From contig NZ_CP086111.1 of assembly GCF_016806835.2 (NCBI RefSeq), positions 5,077,471 through 5,141,470 of the forward strand: a DNA stretch of 64,000 nucleotides, read 5' to 3'. Position numbers and translations under genes: made by a program. This document shows, one piece after another, positions 26,316 through 35,571 of this stretch. Every line of letters starts with the position of its first letter. The first letter of the stretch is position 1. The notes beneath the pieces are model-generated. The model was given only the letters and a program-made list of their open reading frames with translations, was not told the DNA's origin and searched no databases. This DNA is from Skermanella rosea (GTDB lineage Bacteria; Pseudomonadota; Alphaproteobacteria; Azospirillales; Azospirillaceae).

Positions 26316-29272
26316 GCCCGTGCCTCCTGCCCAAGCGCCTGTTCGAGCACCCGCGCGACGTGGATCGCGGAGCGCCGGGCGCCGTCGTGGATCTGGTGAC
26401 GGCAACTGGTGCCGTCGGCGACGATCAGGGTCTCCGCGTCGGCCGCCCGGACCGCCGGCAGGAGGGAAAGCTCGGCCATCTTCATGGACACATCATAATG
26501 CTTCGCGTCGAAGCCGAAAGCCCCCGCCATGCCGCAACAGCCGCTGTCGATCACCTCGACCTCCAGCCCCGGCACCAGCCGCAGGGCCTTCTCGACAGAG
26601 CCCATGGCCCCGAAAGCCTTCTGGTGGCAGTGGCCGTGGACCAGGGCGCGCTTCGCCGCCAGGGGCTTCAGGGGCAGCTTCAGCCGGCCCGCCGCGTCCT
26701 CCCGCGCCAGGAACTCCTCCAGCAGCAGCGCCTGTCCGGCCAGCGCGTCGGTATCCTCCCCCGGCAGCAGCGCCTTGAATTCGTCGCGGAGCGTCAGCAG
26801 ACAGCTCGGCTCCAGCCCGATCACCGGCACGCCGCGCGCCACGAAGGGGGCCAGCGCCGCGACCGTGCGTCGGGCCTCGGCCCGCGCCTCCTCCACCAGG
26901 CCGGAGGCCAGGAAGGTCCGCCCGCAGCACAGCGGCCGCTTTTCCCCGCCGGCACGCGCGGTCCTCACCCGGTAGCCGCCGGCCTCCAGCACAGCCCGCG
27001 CCGCCCGCAGGTTCTCCGGCTCGAAATAGGTGTCGAAGGTGTCGGCCAGCAGCACGACCTCCGGCCCGCCGGGATTGCGCTCGGTCTCGTCGGCCCGGAA
27101 CCAGTCGCGCCGCCACGCCGGCAGGCTGCGCCGGGCGCTGAAGCCCAGCATCCGCTCGCTCAGCCGGGCCAGCGCCGGCACCCGGTCGCGCAGGCCGGCG
27201 ACGCCGCCCAGCCGGGCCGCCTTGGCGGCGTAGCGCGGCAGGAACGCGACCAGCCTGTCCATCGGCCGCAGGCCGTGGCGCTTGCGGTAATGGTGCAGGA
27301 ACTCGATCTTCATCCGCGCCATGTCCACGCCGGTCGGGCATTCGCGCTTGCAGCCCTTGCAGCCCACGCAAAGGTCCATGGTCTCGTACATCTCGTCCGA
27401 GACCAGCGCGTCCGGCCCGAGCTGGCCGGTCAGCGCCAGCCGCAGCGCGTTGGCCCGCCCGCGGGTCACGTGTTTCTCGTCCTGGGTCGCCCTGAACGAC
27501 GGGCACATCACCCCGGGGTTGGACTTCCGGCAGGTGCCGTTGTTGTTGCACATCTCGACCGCGCGCGACCAGCCGCCCCAGTCGGACCAGTCCAGCGCCG
27601 GCTCCAGGGGTTGGGGGGCGTAATCCGGGCCGTAGCGGAACAGCGTCCGGTCGTCCATGCGCGGCGCCCGGACGATCTTGCCCGGGTTCATCATTCCCTT
27701 CGGGTCGAAGGTGTCCTTGATCTCCTCGAAGGCCCGGACCAGCCGCGTCCCGAACATGCTCTCGTGGAACTCCGAGCGGGAGATCCCGTCGCCGTGCTCG
27801 CCCGAATGGGAGCCCTTGTAGGCCCGCACCAGGGCGAAGGCCTCCTCCGCAATGGCCCGCATCCTGCGCGCGCCGTCGGCCTCCTTCAGGTTCAGGATCG
27901 GGCGGACATGCAGGCACCCGACGGAGGCATGGGCGTACCAGGTGCCGGTCGTGCCGTGCCGGGCGAAGACCTCGTTCAGCCCGTCGGTATAGTCGGCAAT
28001 ATGCTCCAGCGGCACCGCGCAGTCCTCGATGAAGGAGACCGGCTTGCCGTCCCCCTTCATGGACATCATGATGTTCAGCCCGGCCTCGCGCACCTCCCAG
28101 ATCGAGCGCTGCTGAACCGGGTCGACCACCTCCACCACAGCGTCGGGGAAACCCAGGTCGGCCATGGCCTGGTCCAGCCGCTTCAGCTCCCGCACCAGCG
28201 CGTCCCGGTCGGCGCCGGCGAACTCGACCAGCAGCAGCGAATCGGGCTCGCCGCGCACGAACCGGCCGAGCGTCGCGTTGAACTGCGGGATCGCGCGGCC
28301 CAGCTCGATGATGTTGCGGTCCACCAGCTCGACCGCGACCGGCCCCAGCTCCACCAGATGCCGGGTCGCGACCATCGCCGAGCGGAAGGTCGGGAAATGG
28401 CAGACGCCCAGCACGCGGTGCGTCGGCACCGGCTGGACCTCCAGTTCGACCCGCGTCGTGAAGGCCAGCGTGCCTTCGGAGCCCACCAGCAGGTGGGCCA
28501 TGTTGTTGCCGCCGAGGCCGTCTCCCGGCACCACGCTGTCCAGGTTGTAGCCGCCGACCCGGCGCTGGACCTTGGGGAAGCGGGCCTCGACCTCCGCCGC
28601 CTCCCGCCCCGCCACGGCGCGGACCCGCCGGACCAGGTCCAGGAAAGCGGGCGAGCCGGCGGCGGCGTCGGGGTTGCCCGGCACCGGGCCGAAGCGCATG
28701 GCCTCCCCGTCGGACAGGATCGCGTCGATCGACAGCACGTTGTCGACCATCTTGCCGTAGCGGAGCGAGCGCGCCCCGCAGGAATTGTTGCCCGCCATGC
28801 CGCCGATCGTGCAGCGGCTGGCGGTGGACGGCTCCACCGGGAAGAACAACCCATGCTTGCGCAGGAAAGTATTGAGCTTGTCCAGCACGATGCCCGGCTC
28901 CACCGCGACCCGGCGCGACTCCGCGTCGAACTCCGCGATGGCGTTCAGGTGCCGGCTGACGTCCACCACCAGCGCCTCGCCGACGGTCTGGCCGTTCTGG
29001 GAGGTGCCGCCGCCGCGCGGCAGGACCGGCACCCCCTGTTCCCGGGCGATCTCCAGGGTTGCCGCGACGTCCGCGACCGTGCGCGGGACCACCACGCCGA
29101 TCGGCTGGACTTGGTAGATCGACGCGTCGGTGGCATAGCGCCCGCGGTCGAAATCCCCAAATAGAACCTCGCCCTCGATCGCGCCCTGCAGCCTCCTGGC
29201 AAGTCCCGTGTCGCGCACCAGCTTTTCTCCCTCGCCTCGGCGGGCTGAAACCCGTTTTGATTTTGCATTCAT
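26312..29272 (-). CDS. FAD-linked and Fe-S oxidoreductase (GlcD-GlcF-like fusion, D-2-hydroxyacid dehydrogenase)
   Basis: A 986-residue fusion. The N-terminal half is a VAO-type FAD domain (PRGGGTSQNGQ, GGMAGNNSCGARSLRYGKM) with an FAD-oxidase C domain. The second half has a [4Fe-4S] ferredoxin region (CVGCKGCKRECPTG) and CCG modules (HCHQKAFG, DSGCCGMAG). Such proteins oxidise D-lactate, D-2-hydroxyglutarate or glycolate and pass electrons to the respiratory chain. The aminotransferase next to it suggests glycolate/glyoxylate or D-glycerate metabolism, but the substrate is inferred. ATG 29272 is preferred; 29293 would add 7 residues. Confidence 0.91.
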   Translation of the reverse strand: MNAKSKRVSARRGEGEKLVRDTGLARRLQGAIEGEVLFGDFDRGRYATDASIYQVQPIGVVVPRTVADVAATLEIAREQGVPVLPRGGGTSQNGQTVGEALVVDVSRHLNAIAEFDAESRRVAVEPGIVLDKLNTFLRKHGLFFPVEPSTASRCTIGGMAGNNSCGARSLRYGKMVDNVLSIDAILSDGEAMRFGPVPGNPDAAAGSPAFLDLVRRVRAVAGREAAEVEARFPKVQRRVGGYNLDSVVPGDGLGGNNMAHLLVGSEGTLAFTTRVELEVQPVPTHRVLGVCHFPTFRSAMVATRHLVELGPVAVELVDRNIIELGRAIPQFNATLGRFVRGEPDSLLLVEFAGADRDALVRELKRLDQAMADLGFPDAVVEVVDPVQQRSIWEVREAGLNIMMSMKGDGKPVSFIEDCAVPLEHIADYTDGLNEVFARHGTTGTWYAHASVGCLHVRPILNLKEADGARRMRAIAEEAFALVRAYKGSHSGEHGDGISRSEFHESMFGTRLVRAFEEIKDTFDPKGMMNPGKIVRAPRMDDRTLFRYGPDYAPQPLEPALDWSDWGGWSRAVEMCNNNGTCRKSNPGVMCPSFRATQDEKHVTRGRANALRLALTGQLGPDALVSDEMYETMDLCVGCKGCKRECPTGVDMARMKIEFLHHYRKRHGLRPMDRLVAFLPRYAAKAARLGGVAGLRDRVPALARLSERMLGFSARRSLPAWRRDWFRADETERNPGGPEVVLLADTFDTYFEPENLRAARAVLEAGGYRVRTARAGGEKRPLCCGRTFLASGLVEEARAEARRTVAALAPFVARGVPVIGLEPSCLLTLRDEFKALLPGEDTDALAGQALLLEEFLAREDAAGRLKLPLKPLAAKRALVHGHCHQKAFGAMGSVEKALRLVPGLEVEVIDSGCCGMAGAFGFDAKHYDVSMKMAELSLLPAVRAADAETLIVADGTSCRHQIHDGARRSAIHVARVLEQALGQEARA

Positions 29273-29279
29273 AATTATC

Positions 29280-29294
29280 AATGTATAATGCATT
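29280..29294. promoter_or_regulatory. Candidate GntR operator palindrome
   Basis: AATGTATAATGCATT is an imperfect palindrome in the only 63-base gap between the divergent FAD/Fe-S dehydrogenase and aminotransferase genes. Palindromes with an ATGTAT/ATGCAT-like arm are common for FadR-type regulators, and such a gene is coupled to the dehydrogenase. Assignment is inference. Confidence 0.4.
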
Positions 29295-29335
29295 CACAGG
29301 CGAGGAAACCACCATTTCATAAAAGAGGAGCCGCC

Positions 29336-30505
29336 ATGCCGGCGCACAGCGGACGTCATTTCCTTCAGATCCCCGGCCCGACCAACGTCCCGGACCGCAT
29401 CCTCCGGGCGATCGACCATCCGACCATCGACCACCGCGGACCCGACTTCGGGCGCCTCGGCGCGAAGGTGCTCGACGGCATCAAGGGGATCTTCCGCACG
29501 GCGTCGCCGGTGGTCATTTATCCAGCGTCCGGAACCGGCGCCTGGGAAGCGGCGCTGGTCAACACCCTCTCCCCCGGCGACCGCGTCCTGATGGCGGAGA
29601 CGGGGCATTTCGCCAGCCTGTGGCGCGAACTGGCGGCCCGCCTGGGACTGGAGCCGGAATTCCTGCCCGGCGACTGGCGCCACGGCGCCGACCCGGCCGC
29701 GATCGAGGCCCGGTTGGCCGAGGACCGCGGGCACGCCATCAAGGCGGTCTGCGTCGTCCACAACGAGACCTCGACCGGCGTCGCCAGCCGCATCCCGGAG
29801 ATCCGGGCCGCGATCGACCGCACCGGCCATCCGGCGCTGTTCCTGGTCGACACCATCTCCTCCCTGGGCTCGATCGACTACCGCCACGACGAGTGGGGCG
29901 TCGACGTCACGGTCGGCGGCTCCCAGAAGGGGCTGATGCTGCCGCCCGGCCTCAGCTTCAACGCCGTCAGCGACAAGGCCCGCGCCGCCGCCCGGTCCGC
30001 CCGCCTGCCCCGCTCCTACTGGGACTGGGAATCGATGATCTCCGTCAACGGGACCGGCTACTTCCCCTATACCCCGGCGACCAACCTGCTGTTCGGCCTG
30101 GACGCCGCCATCGACATGCTGATGGAGGAGGGGCTGGACAACGTCTTCGCCCGCCACGACCGCCATGCCGAGGCGACCCGCCGGGCCGTCCGCGCCTGGG
30201 GGCTGGAGGTCCTGGCGGCCGACGCGCGGGAATATTCCAGCTCGCTGACCGCCGTCATGGTGCCCGACGGGGTCGATGCCGACGCGCTGCGCCAAACCAT
30301 CCTGGAGCGGTTCGACATGTCGCTGGGCAACGGGCTGGGCCGGCTGAAGGGCAAGGTCTTCCGCATCGGCCACCTGGGCTCCTTCAACGACCTGATGCTG
30401 TGCGCCACCCTGTCCGGCGTCGAGATGGGCCTGGTGACCCACGGCGTGCCGGTCGAGCGGGGCGGCGTCCAGGCGGCGATGGAGTACCTGACCGGCAACG
30501 CCTGA
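29336..30505 (+). CDS. Serine/alanine-glyoxylate aminotransferase
   Basis: PLP-dependent class V aminotransferase of 389 residues that converts glyoxylate to glycine with serine or alanine as donor. Marks are the start HFLQIPGPTNVPDRILRAI, the cofactor Asp in FLVDTISSLGSI and the PLP lysine K198 in GGSQKGLMLPPG. ATG 29336 follows GAGGAG. It is divergent from the FAD/Fe-S dehydrogenase and its GntR regulator, forming a probable glyoxylate-handling locus. Confidence 0.93.
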   Translation: MPAHSGRHFLQIPGPTNVPDRILRAIDHPTIDHRGPDFGRLGAKVLDGIKGIFRTASPVVIYPASGTGAWEAALVNTLSPGDRVLMAETGHFASLWRELAARLGLEPEFLPGDWRHGADPAAIEARLAEDRGHAIKAVCVVHNETSTGVASRIPEIRAAIDRTGHPALFLVDTISSLGSIDYRHDEWGVDVTVGGSQKGLMLPPGLSFNAVSDKARAAARSARLPRSYWDWESMISVNGTGYFPYTPATNLLFGLDAAIDMLMEEGLDNVFARHDRHAEATRRAVRAWGLEVLAADAREYSSSLTAVMVPDGVDADALRQTILERFDMSLGNGLGRLKGKVFRIGHLGSFNDLMLCATLSGVEMGLVTHGVPVERGGVQAAMEYLTGNA

Positions 30506-30550
30506 CGCCGGCGCGGGGAACCCGGCCGCCCGCCGGGCGGTTGGATTTCC

Positions 30551-31234
30551 ATGCATGACGTTTCCAATCAAGGCAAGGAACCGATCGACATCGACGCGAT
30601 GTTCGAGCGGCTGCGCCGGGCGGTGTCCGGCCTGCCCAAGGCCGCCATGTTCGACCTGCGGGACCGGGGCTACGGCACGCCGTTCGAGCAGCTCGTCGGC
30701 AGCCTGATCTCCGCCCGCACCCGCGACGAGACGACGGTCGAGGTCTGCCTGCGCCTGTTCGCGGAGGCGCGCACCCCGGAGGACTTCGTGCGCCTGCCCG
30801 AGGACCGGCTGGCAACCCTGCTCGATGGTGCGACATTCCCCGAGCCCAAGGCCCGCGACCTGAAGGAGATCGCCCGGCGGATCCTCGGCGAGCACGGCGG
30901 CCGGGTCCCCGACAGCCCGGAGGCGCTGACCGCCTTCCGCGGCGTCGGCCCCAAGATCGCGGCCCTGACCCTCGCGGTGGGGTTCGGCCGCCCGGCGGTG
31001 GCGGTCGACGTCCATGTCCACCGCATCGCCAACCGCTGGGGCTACGTCGCGACCACGGCCCCGGAGCGGACCATGGGGGAGTTGGAAAGGAAGCTGCCCG
31101 AGCGCTACTGGATCGAGATCAACGAGCGCCTGGTGCCGTTCGGCAAGTTCGTCTGCACGGCAGCCCGCCCGAAATGCTCGACCTGCCTTCTGCTGTCCAT
31201 GTGCCGCCAGGTCGGCGTGGTCAATCCGCGCTGA
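30551..31234 (+). CDS. nth: Endonuclease III-like DNA glycosylase/AP lyase
   Basis: Base-excision repair enzyme of 227 residues. The helix-hairpin-helix FRGVGPKIAALTL carries the catalytic K135, and D153 is in VDVHVHRI. A [4Fe-4S] cluster site has C202, C209, C212 and C218 in the usual C-x6-C-x2-C-x5-C spacing. The sequence departs from the common LPGVGRKTA and VDTHV motifs, so it is a divergent member; a second, more standard nth may exist elsewhere. The 3' end overlaps the hybrid kinase by 14 bases on the opposite strand. Confidence 0.88.
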   Translation: MHDVSNQGKEPIDIDAMFERLRRAVSGLPKAAMFDLRDRGYGTPFEQLVGSLISARTRDETTVEVCLRLFAEARTPEDFVRLPEDRLATLLDGATFPEPKARDLKEIARRILGEHGGRVPDSPEALTAFRGVGPKIAALTLAVGFGRPAVAVDVHVHRIANRWGYVATTAPERTMGELERKLPERYWIEINERLVPFGKFVCTAARPKCSTCLLLSMCRQVGVVNPR

Positions 31235-33332
31235 CCGGTCCCCGCGACCCGGGTTCCAGCGATCCGGCGATGGCCCGCTTGAGGTCCGATCCCGCGAGCG
31301 GCTTGTGGAGCAAGCGGATGCCGTCCCGGTCGGCCTGCCGGAGCACCTCCGGCGCGGTGTCGCCGGTCACCAGGATCGCCGGGATCGGCCACATCTCGCG
31401 GACCGCCGCGATCGCCTCGAAGCCGCTGCCGTCCCCGAGCCGGTAATCCGACACGATCAGGTCGAAGGGTGAATCGCGCCCGGCGAGGCAGGCCCGGAGT
31501 TCCCCCACGCCGGAGACCCGGGTGACCTCCAGTCCCCAGTCCCGCATCTCCATCATCAGGGCGGCGGCGATGATGGGATCGTCCTCGGCCATCAGTACGG
31601 AGCGCCGCCCGAGGTCACCCGTCCCGGCCGGAGGCGCCGCCGCGGGCCGGGGTGACACCGCGTCCGCCCGCGGCACCCAGACCGAGAAGGTCGATCCGAC
31701 CGAGAGCCTGGAGGTCACGCCGACGCGAAGCCCGAGCACGTCGGCGATCCGGCGGACCGTGGCCAAACCGATGCCGAAGCCCCCCGGGGGAGCCACCGTA
31801 TCGCCGCCCTGATAGTAATCGTCGAAGATCCGGGCGAGCTGATCCTCCGGAATGCCCTTTCCGGTATCGCGGACATCGATCCTGACGGTGCCGTCCTCCT
31901 CGGCGGCCTGCACCAGGACGCCGCCCTGGACCGTGTATTTCAGCGCGTTGCCGATCAGGTTGCGCAGGATCAGCTCAAGCATCACCTGGTCGGTCAGCAC
32001 GGCGAGCGGGGTCGCGGGCACCGCGAGCCGCAGTCCGGTCGCCCGAGCCTGTCCGGCGAACTCGCCGGCGAGCCGCTGGAGCAGGGCATCCAGCGGGAAG
32101 GCCGCCTTGTCCGGCCGGACGACGCCGGCTTCCAGGCGGGCGAGTTCCAGCAGGCCGTTGAGCAGCCCGCGCAGGCCGTGCAACGACAGCTCCACCATGT
32201 CGGCAAGCGCCCTGGCATCCGGGTCGGTCAGCCGCCGGTTCAGGAGGTCCATGTAGAGGCACGCCGCCGTCACCGGCTGGCGGAGGTCGTGGCTGGCGGT
32301 CGCCAGGAAGTGCGACTTGGCCCGGTTGGCCCTTTCGGCCTCGTCGCGCGCCTGCCGCATGGTGGCCTCGATCTCCTTGAGGGCGCTGACATCGGTGCTG
32401 GTGCCGCACCAATGCACGACGGTCCCCTCGGTGCCGCGGACCGGCAGGGCGCGGGTCTGGAACCAGCGGTACGAGCCATCGGCCCGGCGGAGCCGGTGAT
32501 GGACATCCAGGTGGCCGTGCCGCGGCGCGGCGCTCCAGGCGACGCGGGTCGCCGCCCGGTCGTCGGGATGGACCGGCGCCAGCCATCCCCAATGGAGCGC
32601 CTCGGCGCCGTCCTGCCCGGTGAAGGCGATCCACTGGCGGCTCGCCCAGGTCCAGTCGCCCTCGCCGACCGCCGTCCAGACAAGCTGGGGAATCGCCTCG
32701 CTCAGGATGCGGAAACGCGCCTCGCTGGTGCGCAGCGCCGCGTCCGCCTTCTCCAGCTCGGCCAGCTTCGAGAGCACCTGCGCATGGGAGCGTTCCGCCT
32801 GGTCCTTCGCGGCGCCGAGCGACCGGAGCAGCCCGACCGCGCGCAGAGCGGTCGCCGCGGCGCGGGCCAGGGTCTCCAGCGCCGCGACCTCCTCCGCGTC
32901 CGGCGTCCGGACCTCGGACCAGTACACCCCGATCGCCGAGTCGGGCGCGTCGTTCCCGATCGGCACGGTGATCAGGCTCCTGACGAAAGTCGGCCGGTAG
33001 GGGTCGGCGGCAAAACGGTCGTCCCGGTAGACGTCGGGGACCACGGCGGTCCGCCCGTTCAGCATGGCCCACCCGGAGATGCAGGACTCCAGCGGAAAGC
33101 GCTGTCCGCGCCAGAGCGGGCCGATCGCGCGTTCGGCGACGTAGAGGCACTCGTCGCCCTCGCGCAGGACGACCGTCACCCCGTCGGCCCCGCACAGCCG
33201 CCCGGCCGCGTCGCCGACCGCCTCCATGACCTTCTCCCGCGATCCGGCCGACTGGATCCGCTCCATCGCCTCCGAAAGGCAGCGCAGGCGTGTGATGCTT
33301 TTCTCCAGGCGCTGCTCCGCCGCCCCGGCCAT
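31221..33332 (-). CDS. Hybrid sensor histidine kinase: GAF-PAS-HisKA-HATPase-receiver
   Basis: A 703-residue cytoplasmic kinase without membrane segments. Domains in order: GAF (about 30-165), PAS (about 205-325, FRILSEAIPQLVWTA), HisKA with H348 in ATASHDLRQP, HATPase with NLIGNALKY and DTGKGIPEDQLARIF, and a C-terminal receiver (LMAEDDPIIAAAL, phosphoacceptor in SDYRLGDG, KPL near the end). The signal is unknown. No response regulator lies beside it, so phosphotransfer partners must be elsewhere or internal. Confidence 0.93.
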   Translation of the reverse strand: MAGAAEQRLEKSITRLRCLSEAMERIQSAGSREKVMEAVGDAAGRLCGADGVTVVLREGDECLYVAERAIGPLWRGQRFPLESCISGWAMLNGRTAVVPDVYRDDRFAADPYRPTFVRSLITVPIGNDAPDSAIGVYWSEVRTPDAEEVAALETLARAAATALRAVGLLRSLGAAKDQAERSHAQVLSKLAELEKADAALRTSEARFRILSEAIPQLVWTAVGEGDWTWASRQWIAFTGQDGAEALHWGWLAPVHPDDRAATRVAWSAAPRHGHLDVHHRLRRADGSYRWFQTRALPVRGTEGTVVHWCGTSTDVSALKEIEATMRQARDEAERANRAKSHFLATASHDLRQPVTAACLYMDLLNRRLTDPDARALADMVELSLHGLRGLLNGLLELARLEAGVVRPDKAAFPLDALLQRLAGEFAGQARATGLRLAVPATPLAVLTDQVMLELILRNLIGNALKYTVQGGVLVQAAEEDGTVRIDVRDTGKGIPEDQLARIFDDYYQGGDTVAPPGGFGIGLATVRRIADVLGLRVGVTSRLSVGSTFSVWVPRADAVSPRPAAAPPAGTGDLGRRSVLMAEDDPIIAAALMMEMRDWGLEVTRVSGVGELRACLAGRDSPFDLIVSDYRLGDGSGFEAIAAVREMWPIPAILVTGDTAPEVLRQADRDGIRLLHKPLAGSDLKRAIAGSLEPGSRGPVSAD

Positions 33333-33433
33333 GATTATCCCCGTTTCTCATCCCAGTTCGAACAGCAAACAGGCGACGGCGCCAAAGGATCGGAAAAGAT
33401 CAGCCGTCATCGTTGGAAATTGTCAAAAGGTCT

Positions 33434-34411
33434 TCAGTCGGCTCCGGCCAGTTTCTTTGGACGGGCCAGGGGATGGTGGTCGTTGACGACTCGGCGGAGG
33501 CGGTCGCCGACCACATGGGTGTAGATCTGGGTGGTCGCGATGTCCGCATGGCCCAGCATCTTCTGGACGCTGCGCAGGTCGGCGCCGTGGTCCAGAAGAT
33601 GGGTCGCGAAGGCGTGGCGCAGCACGTGGGGGCTGACCTTGCGCGGCTCGATCCCGGCGTCGATCGCCAGTTCCTTCAGCAGCTGGGCGAAGCGTTGGCG
33701 GGTCAGGTGCCCGTCCTCCGACGTGCGCGACGGGAACAGGAAGGCCGCCTGGCGCTGCTCCCGCCCCGGCACCATGAAGGCCTTGCGCAGCGGCATGTAG
33801 GCGGACAGCGCCTCGCGCGCGGGCTCGGACAGGGGCACCATGCGCTCCTTGCCGCCCTTGCCCTTGACGATCAGGCAGCGGGCATCCCGCGCGATGCCGG
33901 TCAGCGGCAGCCCGACCAGTTCGGACACGCGCAGCCCGGTGGCGTAGAGCACCTCGAGCAGCGCCACCAGCCGGATGCCGTCCGGGCCGCCGCGGCGCTG
34001 GGCGGCCGTCAGCAGCGTCTCGACCTCGACCTCGGTCAGGATCTTGGGCAGCGGGCGGCCCTGCTTCGGGCTGTCGATGGTCGCCGCCGGATCGTCGGTG
34101 CGCAGCCCCTCCGAGCACAGGAACCGGTAGAACTGGCGCAGCGCCGACAGCCGCCGGGCGATCGTGCGGACCGCAGTCCCGCCGTCCAGCCCGCTCAGAT
34201 GGTCGAGATATCCCCTCAGGTCGTCGGTGCCGGCCCCGTCGAGCCCGGTGCCGCGCGTGGACAGCCACGATGCCGCGTCGATCAGGTCCCGCTCATAGGC
34301 TTGGCGCGTGTTGTGCGCGGCGCCGCGCTCGGCCACCAGCATGTCGAGGAAGGCCTCGACGCGCGGCGACGCCAGCATCTTGGGTTTTCGGGGGCGTCCG
34401 GGACGTGCCAT
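33434..34411 (-). CDS. xerD: Site-specific tyrosine recombinase, XerD type
   Basis: Resolves chromosome dimers at dif with XerC. The protein has 325 residues from ATG 34411 (ATG 34417 adds two). Catalytic residues numbered from 34417 are R163 (ATGLRVSEL), a lysine in VKGKGGKERMVP, H264 and R267 (HVLRHAFATH), H290 (LGHADIATT) and the nucleophile Y299. The SAM-like N-terminal core-binding domain is intact. Neighbouring genes are housekeeping and no phage genes are present, so it is chromosomal Xer rather than a phage integrase. Whether XerC or XerD is less certain. Confidence 0.9.
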   Translation of the reverse strand: MARPGRPRKPKMLASPRVEAFLDMLVAERGAAHNTRQAYERDLIDAASWLSTRGTGLDGAGTDDLRGYLDHLSGLDGGTAVRTIARRLSALRQFYRFLCSEGLRTDDPAATIDSPKQGRPLPKILTEVEVETLLTAAQRRGGPDGIRLVALLEVLYATGLRVSELVGLPLTGIARDARCLIVKGKGGKERMVPLSEPAREALSAYMPLRKAFMVPGREQRQAAFLFPSRTSEDGHLTRQRFAQLLKELAIDAGIEPRKVSPHVLRHAFATHLLDHGADLRSVQKMLGHADIATTQIYTHVVGDRLRRVVNDHHPLARPKKLAGAD

Positions 34412-34516
34412 GGGCATGCTTTCCGCTACGGTGAACAGGGGCGCGGCAAATCAGCGCATGGGTCGGCGACACGCCGCCGTCCCCGCCGGGACGGCGGAAG
34501 GCGGCGGTTCGGCCGC

Positions 34517-34657
34517 TCAGCGGGGGAATCGGTCATCGGGAATGACGCGTTCCACCGTCCTGGACGGCGCCGGAATGTCCCAGGTCGCCAGGAACACCGA
34601 TCCGCCGGCGGCGACTATCAGGACGAGAACGATCAGGACGCTGAGCAAGCGGGACAT
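34517..34657 (-). CDS. Small single-pass membrane protein, 46 aa
   Basis: The product starts MSRLLSVLIVLVLIVAAGGSV as one membrane helix and ends with a charged tail VERVIPDDRFPR. It lies 99 bases upstream of the xerD start on the same strand and is divergent from aroK. I believe similar small proteins sit next to aroK/xerD in related alphaproteobacteria, from memory only. The function is unknown; ATG 34657 is set by the hydrophobic start. Confidence 0.65.
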   Translation of the reverse strand: MSRLLSVLIVLVLIVAAGGSVFLATWDIPAPSRTVERVIPDDRFPR

Positions 34658-34947
34658 GATACCAGTCGAGGATGAGCCCGAATACGGGCGGTTGCGAGAG
34701 CGAGCCACGGCACCGTCATTGATCTGGAGAAGACGAAATGCCTTGTGTTAAGGAACACCATGGCCTTTTTTAGGCACGGTCCCGACCTGCGGGCGGTCCG
34801 GTCGGGATCCGAAGCCGTCCCCCTGCGGGTCGGCCGGCGGATCCTCACCCTGCCCAAAGGTTGAAGACGCTATACTGTACCGATGGCATCGTCGCAGCGC
34901 AATATAACCAACTGTCAATCCTGTTCGCAGAAGGCCGCGTCCGTTCC

Positions 34948-35541
34948 ATGAACGCCCAACAGTCTGTCGCCTCGCCGCGCTCGGCGGTCCCTCGCCTCGC
35001 GGTGCCCCGGACCGTGGTGCTGGTCGGCCTGATGGGAGCCGGGAAGACGAGCATCGGGCGACGGCTTGCGGCGCGGCTGCACCTGCCCTTCCGCGATGCC
35101 GACAACGAGATCGAGACCGCTGCCGGCCGCACCATCGAGGAGATCTTCGAGCAGTTCGGCGAGGCCGAATTCCGCGCCGGGGAGCGCCGGGTGATCGGCC
35201 GGCTGCTCCAGGACAACCCGCCGCATATCCTGGCGACCGGCGGCGGCGCCTACATGGACCCCGAGACCCGCGCCCTGATCCGCAGCCACGGCATCTCGGT
35301 CTGGCTGCGCGCCGAGCTGGACGTGCTGCTGGCCCGGACCTCCCGGCGCAGCAACCGGCCGCTGCTGAAGCAGGGCAACCCGCGCGAGATCCTGGGCCGC
35401 CTGATCGACGTGAGATACCCCGTCTACGCGGAGGCGGACATCACCGTGGACAGCATCGACGCCCCGCCCGAGGAGACCGTCGAGCGCGTGCTGAAGGCGC
35501 TCGGCGCCTATCCAGGCGTCACCCTGGCGGACGGCGGCTGA
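34948..35541 (+). CDS. aroK: Shikimate kinase
   Basis: Phosphorylates shikimate in the chorismate pathway. The 197-residue protein has Walker [10 protein letters not shown], the shikimate-binding FRDADNEIE and the GGGAY motif (ATGGGAYMD). ATG 34948 is chosen; an upstream in-frame start at 34861 would add residues unlike the family. aroB follows after 30 bases, the usual arrangement. Confidence 0.95.
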   Translation: MNAQQSVASPRSAVPRLAVPRTVVLVGLMGAGKTSIGRRLAARLHLPFRDADNEIETAAGRTIEEIFEQFGEAEFRAGERRVIGRLLQDNPPHILATGGGAYMDPETRALIRSHGISVWLRAELDVLLARTSRRSNRPLLKQGNPREILGRLIDVRYPVYAEADITVDSIDAPPEETVERVLKALGAYPGVTLADGG

Positions 35542-35571
35542 ACCGGCTATCTGGATCTCTGGGCTGGATTA

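Noticed and set aside
26360-29164. Plus-strand open frame of over 900 codons opposite the FAD/Fe-S dehydrogenase
   Set aside because: No domain pattern; the minus-strand gene has complete FAD and Fe-S motifs.
33434-34411. Prophage or integrative element suggested by a tyrosine recombinase
   Set aside because: Flanks are housekeeping genes, there are no phage genes, tRNA or attachment repeats, and the sequence resembles chromosomal Xer proteins.
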